Part shown: positions 12,590 to 15,296 of the stretch, piece by piece | How the letters are laid out: the number at the start of each line of letters is the position of its first letter | Numbering within the stretch: the first letter of the stretch is position 1 | From: Chloroflexota bacterium | Lineage (GTDB): Bacteria > Chloroflexota > Dehalococcoidia > SM23-28-2 > RBG-16-64-32 | Direction: 5' to 3' | Length of the DNA: 15,296 nucleotides | Assembly (NCBI GenBank): GCA_022565075.1 | Contig: JADFKG010000033.1 | Coordinates: 1 to 15,296, forward strand | Position numbers and translations under genes: made by a program | Notes under the pieces: model-generated | What the model was told of the DNA's origin: nothing | What the model saw: only the letters and a program-made list of their open reading frames with translations | Database searches by the model: none

Positions 12590-14016
12590 CCGGGGTCGGT
12601 GCCTATATGTTGCTCGTCCGTATCCGGCGAGCCGGCCGGTTTGCGGGTCACGAGCACGAGAATCACGTAGCCAATGATCGCGGCGATCAGCGACCCGGCG
12701 AGGATGCCCATCTTGCCGTTGCTGATGAGGATTTCGTTATCGAATGCCAGCTCGTTCACGAATAGCGAGACGGTGAAGCCGACGCCGCCCAGCAGCCCGA
12801 CGCCAAGCACGTGCCACCAGTTCATTGACCGTGGCAGCGAGGCGATGCCGAGCCGGACGGCGAGCCACGTCGCCAGGAAGATGCCCACCGGCTTCCCGAA
12901 CAGCAGGCCGAAGGCGACGCCCTGCGACACTTCGCTCGATACGGCGTTGCTCACGCTGTCGCCGGTGATCACGACGCCGGCGTTGGCGAGCGCGAAAAGA
13001 GGAACGACGATGAAGCTCGTCATGGGGAGTAGTAGCCGCTGGATGCGTTCTAGAGGGGACTCTGTGCCTTCCGTGAGCGCTTCCATTTGGCCGAGGATGT
13101 GTTGCGCCGCTTGCTTGTCTTCTCTGGCCTGGGCGTCGCGATATTTCGCGAAGAGGTCATCCATCGAGTCTTCAAACATCGACGTGCTGTAGTACGGGTT
13201 GGCGGGCGTCATGAGGCCCAGCGCGACGCCGGCGATCGTGGCATGCACGCCCGATTCGTGCATCGCCACCCAGGCGAACGCGCCGAAGAGCAGGTAGACG
13301 CTGATGTCTCGCACTCCCGCCCGGCTCATTCCGTGGATGAACGCAAGCAGCCCGCCGGCGATCAACAACGCCTCGATCGAGAGGTCGGATGTATAAAAGA
13401 CGGCGATGACGGTGATGGCGCCGATGTCGTCCGCGATCGCCAGCGCGAGCAGGAACACGCGCAGCTGCGAGGGGATCCTTCGCCCGATGAGCGCCAGGAC
13501 TCCCAGCGCGAAGGCGATGTCCGTGGCCACCGGGATACCCCATCCGCGCTCGCCTTCGCCGCCGGCGTTCAGCGCGATGTAGATCAGCGCGGGGACGATC
13601 ATGCCGCCCAGGGCAGCGGTAACCGGCAGCATCGCCTTCTGGAACCCGGCCAGTTCGCCTCGTGTCATCTCCCGCTTGATCTCAAGCCCGACGACGAAGA
13701 AGAAGAACGTCATCAGGCCATCGTTTATCCAGCCGTGCAGGTCATTTTCGATGTGGAAGATGCTGGTATCGATGGAGAGTTGAGTGGCGAAGAGGTCGAA
13801 GTAGGCCTCGTCCCACGGCGAGTTCGCCCAGATCAGCGCCACGACGGCGGCGAGGAGCAGCGCGATGCCACCGATGACCTCTGTGTGGATGAACCGCTGG
13901 GCGGGCAGCACGAACTGCCTGAAGACGTATGAGCGCTCGGCCTCGTGCTCCACCTCTCCGCGGCTGCGGGGCGGGACGCGGTGCGACGGGGGCGGCTTGC
14001 GGGGACCTTCGGACAT
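12586..14016 (-). CDS. nhaA: Na+/H+ antiporter NhaA
   Basis: The 476-residue inner-membrane protein has about twelve hydrophobic helices. Family signatures are FFFFVVGLEIKRE (104-116), the TM IV motif PVATDIAFALGVLALIGRRIP (162-182) with D165, the ion-binding pair D196-D197 in ALAIADDIGA, K375 in LFGKPVGIF, and GVGFTVSLFV (411-420). It exports Na+ (or Li+) in exchange for protons. Compared with E. coli NhaA (388 residues) it has a charged 35-residue N-terminal extension (PRKPPPSHRVPPRSRG) and a long charged loop of about 55 residues (273-328) before the helix that begins PMTSFIVVP. TAAACT lies eight bases before the ATG without a ribosome binding site, again suggesting a leaderless mRNA. Its TAG stop overlaps the convergent oxidoreductase stop. 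Confidence 0.95.
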   Translation of the reverse strand: MSEGPRKPPPSHRVPPRSRGEVEHEAERSYVFRQFVLPAQRFIHTEVIGGIALLLAAVVALIWANSPWDEAYFDLFATQLSIDTSIFHIENDLHGWINDGLMTFFFFVVGLEIKREMTRGELAGFQKAMLPVTAALGGMIVPALIYIALNAGGEGERGWGIPVATDIAFALGVLALIGRRIPSQLRVFLLALAIADDIGAITVIAVFYTSDLSIEALLIAGGLLAFIHGMSRAGVRDISVYLLFGAFAWVAMHESGVHATIAGVALGLMTPANPYYSTSMFEDSMDDLFAKYRDAQAREDKQAAQHILGQMEALTEGTESPLERIQRLLLPMTSFIVVPLFALANAGVVITGDSVSNAVSSEVSQGVAFGLLFGKPVGIFLATWLAVRLGIASLPRSMNWWHVLGVGLLGGVGFTVSLFVNELAFDNEILISNGKMGILAGSLIAAIIGYVILVLVTRKPAGSPDTDEQHIGTDPG

Positions 14017-14024
14017 CGGAATGT

Positions 14025-14030
14025 AGTTTA
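14025..14030 (-). promoter_or_regulatory. -10 box of a leaderless nhaA promoter (TAAACT)
   Basis: On the - strand GGGTAAACT ends eight bases before the ATG at 14016. The same nine bases precede the small basic gene at 1011-1019. No ribosome binding site is seen. Confidence 0.5.
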
Positions 14031-14048
14031 CCCGCCGCCTTCGTTAAG

Positions 14049-14074
14049 CGCCCGTAGAGGCGGGACTACGGGCG
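14049..14074 (-). terminator. Perfect 9-bp hairpin after the RhlG-like gene
   Basis: CGCCCGTAG (14049-14057) and CTACGGGCG (14066-14074) are exact reverse complements with an eight-base loop, 10 bases past the stop codon of the - strand SDR gene and just before the nhaA promoter. It lacks a T-run, so termination is likely but not certain. Confidence 0.5.
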
Positions 14075-14084
14075 GAACTCTGGC

Positions 14085-14858
14085 CTAACCCTGGCTCGTC
14101 GTGGTGCCGCCGTCGACGCGGATCGTCAGGCCGGTGAGGTAAGCGCCAGCTCGCGACGCCAGGTAGATCGTCGCCCCGGCCATGTCCTCCGGCCGGCCGA
14201 TTCGTCCCAGAGGGATCGTGGCCTTGATCTGGTCGCCGAACGTCTCCAGCGTCTCGTGCATCATCTTGCTCTCGAACGGCCCCGGCGCGATCGCGTTCAC
14301 GGTGATCCGCTGCGGCGCCAGCTTGCGGGCCAGCACGCGCGTCATGTGGAGCACCGCGGCCTTCGTCGCAGAATAGGCGTACGTCTCCAGGAACGGCGCC
14401 TGGATGCCGTCGATAGAGCCGATGTTGATCACGCGCGCCGGGTCGTCGTCGCTCGCCGCCTTGTTCAGCAGTGGCACGAGCGCGCGGGTGAGGTGAAAGA
14501 CGCCCTTGACGTTGAGCGCGAAGCAGCGGTCGAAGGCGGCGTCGGGGTACTCTTCGAACGGAGCGCCCCAGTTGTTGCCCGCGTTGTTGACGAGTATGTG
14601 CAGCCGGTCCTCTCGCTTGCCGATCTCTTTCGCGAGGGCGACGCAGCCCTCTTCAGTGCTGAGGTCGGCCCGCACAGCGATGCACGTACCCGACTTCGAA
14701 AGCGCCGCCGCTTCCTTCTCGATCACGTCGGTCTTGCGCGAGGAGATGTAGGTCTTCGCACCGGCTTCAACGAGCCCCTGAGCGATCATCAGGCCGATGC
14801 CCTGGCCGCCGCCGGTCACCAGCGCCACCTTGTCTTTCACCGAAAACAGGTCGTTCAT
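14085..14858 (-). CDS. RhlG-like NADP-type short-chain dehydrogenase/reductase
   Basis: The 257-residue SDR has TGGGQGIG (15-22), S40-R41 after the second strand (favouring NADP(H)), NNAG (91-94), catalytic S148 in INIGSIDGI and Y162-SAT-K166. The run NNAGNNWGAPFEEYP, the ARVINIGS segment and GAYLTG near the end closely resemble RhlG-type and plant-pathway-like SDRs. RhlG is a Pseudomonas beta-ketoacyl reductase historically linked to rhamnolipid synthesis. The substrate here is unknown; aldehyde or alcohol metabolism is suggested by the upstream aldehyde dehydrogenase. The start is the ATG at 14858; the in-frame TTG just before it is less likely. The ribosome binding site GGAAGGA overlaps the last base of the aldehyde dehydrogenase stop, so the two genes form an operon. 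Confidence 0.87.
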   Translation of the reverse strand: MNDLFSVKDKVALVTGGGQGIGLMIAQGLVEAGAKTYISSRKTDVIEKEAAALSKSGTCIAVRADLSTEEGCVALAKEIGKREDRLHILVNNAGNNWGAPFEEYPDAAFDRCFALNVKGVFHLTRALVPLLNKAASDDDPARVINIGSIDGIQAPFLETYAYSATKAAVLHMTRVLARKLAPQRITVNAIAPGPFESKMMHETLETFGDQIKATIPLGRIGRPEDMAGATIYLASRAGAYLTGLTIRVDGGTTTSQG

Positions 14859-14870
14859 CAAGCGTCCTTC

Positions 14871-15296
14871 CTAGTCGTCGGCGATGAACACCGACTTGTA
14901 CTCCGTGTAGTGCTCTAGCGCCGCCATGCCCTGCTCGCGGCCCAGTCCAGACTGCTTCACACCTCCGAACGGTGCCTCGATGTGCACCGACGACGATGAG
15001 TTTATCGACAGCATACCCGTCTCGATGCCGCGGGCGACCCGCAGCGCCCGGCCGATGTCCCGTGTCCAGATCGAGCCGGAGAGACCGTAGATCGAGTCGT
15101 TGGCCAGCCGCACCGCTTCGTCCTCGGTCTCGAACGGGACGATCGCCACGGCGGGCCCGAAGATCTCCTCGCGCATGATGCGCATCTGGGGCTCGGCGCC
15201 GGTGTAGACGGCGGGCAGCAGGAAATTCCCGGGCAACTCCGGTCGCTCGCCGCCGCAGACGCGCGTCGCGCCCTCGCTCTCCGCCGTCGCCAGGTG
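14871..15296 (-). CDS. Aldehyde dehydrogenase, C-terminal part (cut by the window edge)
   Basis: 141 residues are present and the gene runs off the right end in an open frame. The fragment begins HLATAESEGATRVCGGERPE and carries the family's MREEIFGPAVAIVPF, whose Glu contacts the NAD ribose. It continues with NDSIYGLSGSIWTRD, the GMLSINSSSSVHIEAPFGGVKQSGLGREQG stretch typical of class 1/2 enzymes, and the YTEYKSVFI ending. The catalytic cysteine and general-base Glu lie upstream of the window. It oxidises an aldehyde to the acid with NAD(P); the substrate is unknown. Where many relatives have IN in the GxVxIN motif, this one reads MLSINSSSS. Twelve bases separate it from the RhlG-like SDR start. 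Confidence 0.92.
   Translation of the reverse strand, partial: HLATAESEGATRVCGGERPELPGNFLLPAVYTGAEPQMRIMREEIFGPAVAIVPFETEDEAVRLANDSIYGLSGSIWTRDIGRALRVARGIETGMLSINSSSSVHIEAPFGGVKQSGLGREQGMAALEHYTEYKSVFIADD

Noticed and set aside
1..15296. Mobile elements, CRISPR arrays, tRNA or rRNA genes, defence genes
   Set aside because: No transposase or integrase motifs, no regularly spaced repeats, and no tRNA-like cloverleaf or rRNA sequence were recognised.

Overview
The window is GC-rich, densely coded chromosomal DNA from a bacterium. It carries no tRNA, rRNA, insertion sequence, prophage or CRISPR that I can recognise. A short DUF5679-type zinc ribbon, a secreted two-module protein, many SDR and VOC enzymes and several start codons placed 6-10 bases after a TANNNT-like box (leaderless transcription) suggest a Chloroflexota (Dehalococcoidia-like) or actinobacterial lineage. 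The sequence alone does not settle this.

Left part (1-4600). A secreted protein with two related helical modules (118-855, -) ends before a strong hairpin at 23-54. Next come a 49-residue basic peptide gene (1026-1175, +) and a two-component pair, an OmpR-type regulator and its histidine kinase (1385-3330, +). An AT-rich block of 11-bp direct repeats, flanked by a 9-bp inverted repeat, lies just before the regulator. Convergent to the kinase are a two-domain VOC protein (3347-4204, -) and, upstream of it, a 47-residue zinc ribbon with a textbook promoter, ribosome binding site and terminator. That terminator lies directly before the VOC start.

Middle part (4592-9270). A LOG-family nucleotide hydrolase (-) and DNA polymerase IV dinB (+) are divergent over 72 bases, and both appear to be leaderless or nearly so. 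A membrane GAF/HD-GYP cyclic-di-GMP phosphodiesterase (-) is convergent to dinB. An NAD-type short-chain dehydrogenase (-) follows.

Right part (9352-15296). Three + strand genes encode a DegT/StrS-type aminotransferase, an IolE-like TIM-barrel enzyme and a Gfo/Idh/MocA oxidoreductase. The last two are translationally coupled. Together the set resembles a ketosugar or ketocyclitol oxidation/amination module such as inosose to inosamine. The oxidoreductase has a serine where the family's catalytic aspartate normally sits. The Na+/H+ antiporter nhaA (-) meets it tail to tail, sharing one CTAG as both stop codons. Last comes an operon (-) of an aldehyde dehydrogenase cut by the window end and a RhlG-like NADP-type short-chain dehydrogenase.

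No complete known multi-gene defence or novel system is evident. The parts most worth a second look are the aminotransferase/TIM-barrel/oxidoreductase module, the control region of the two-component system, the zinc ribbon-terminator-VOC arrangement and the recurring leaderless promoter pattern.
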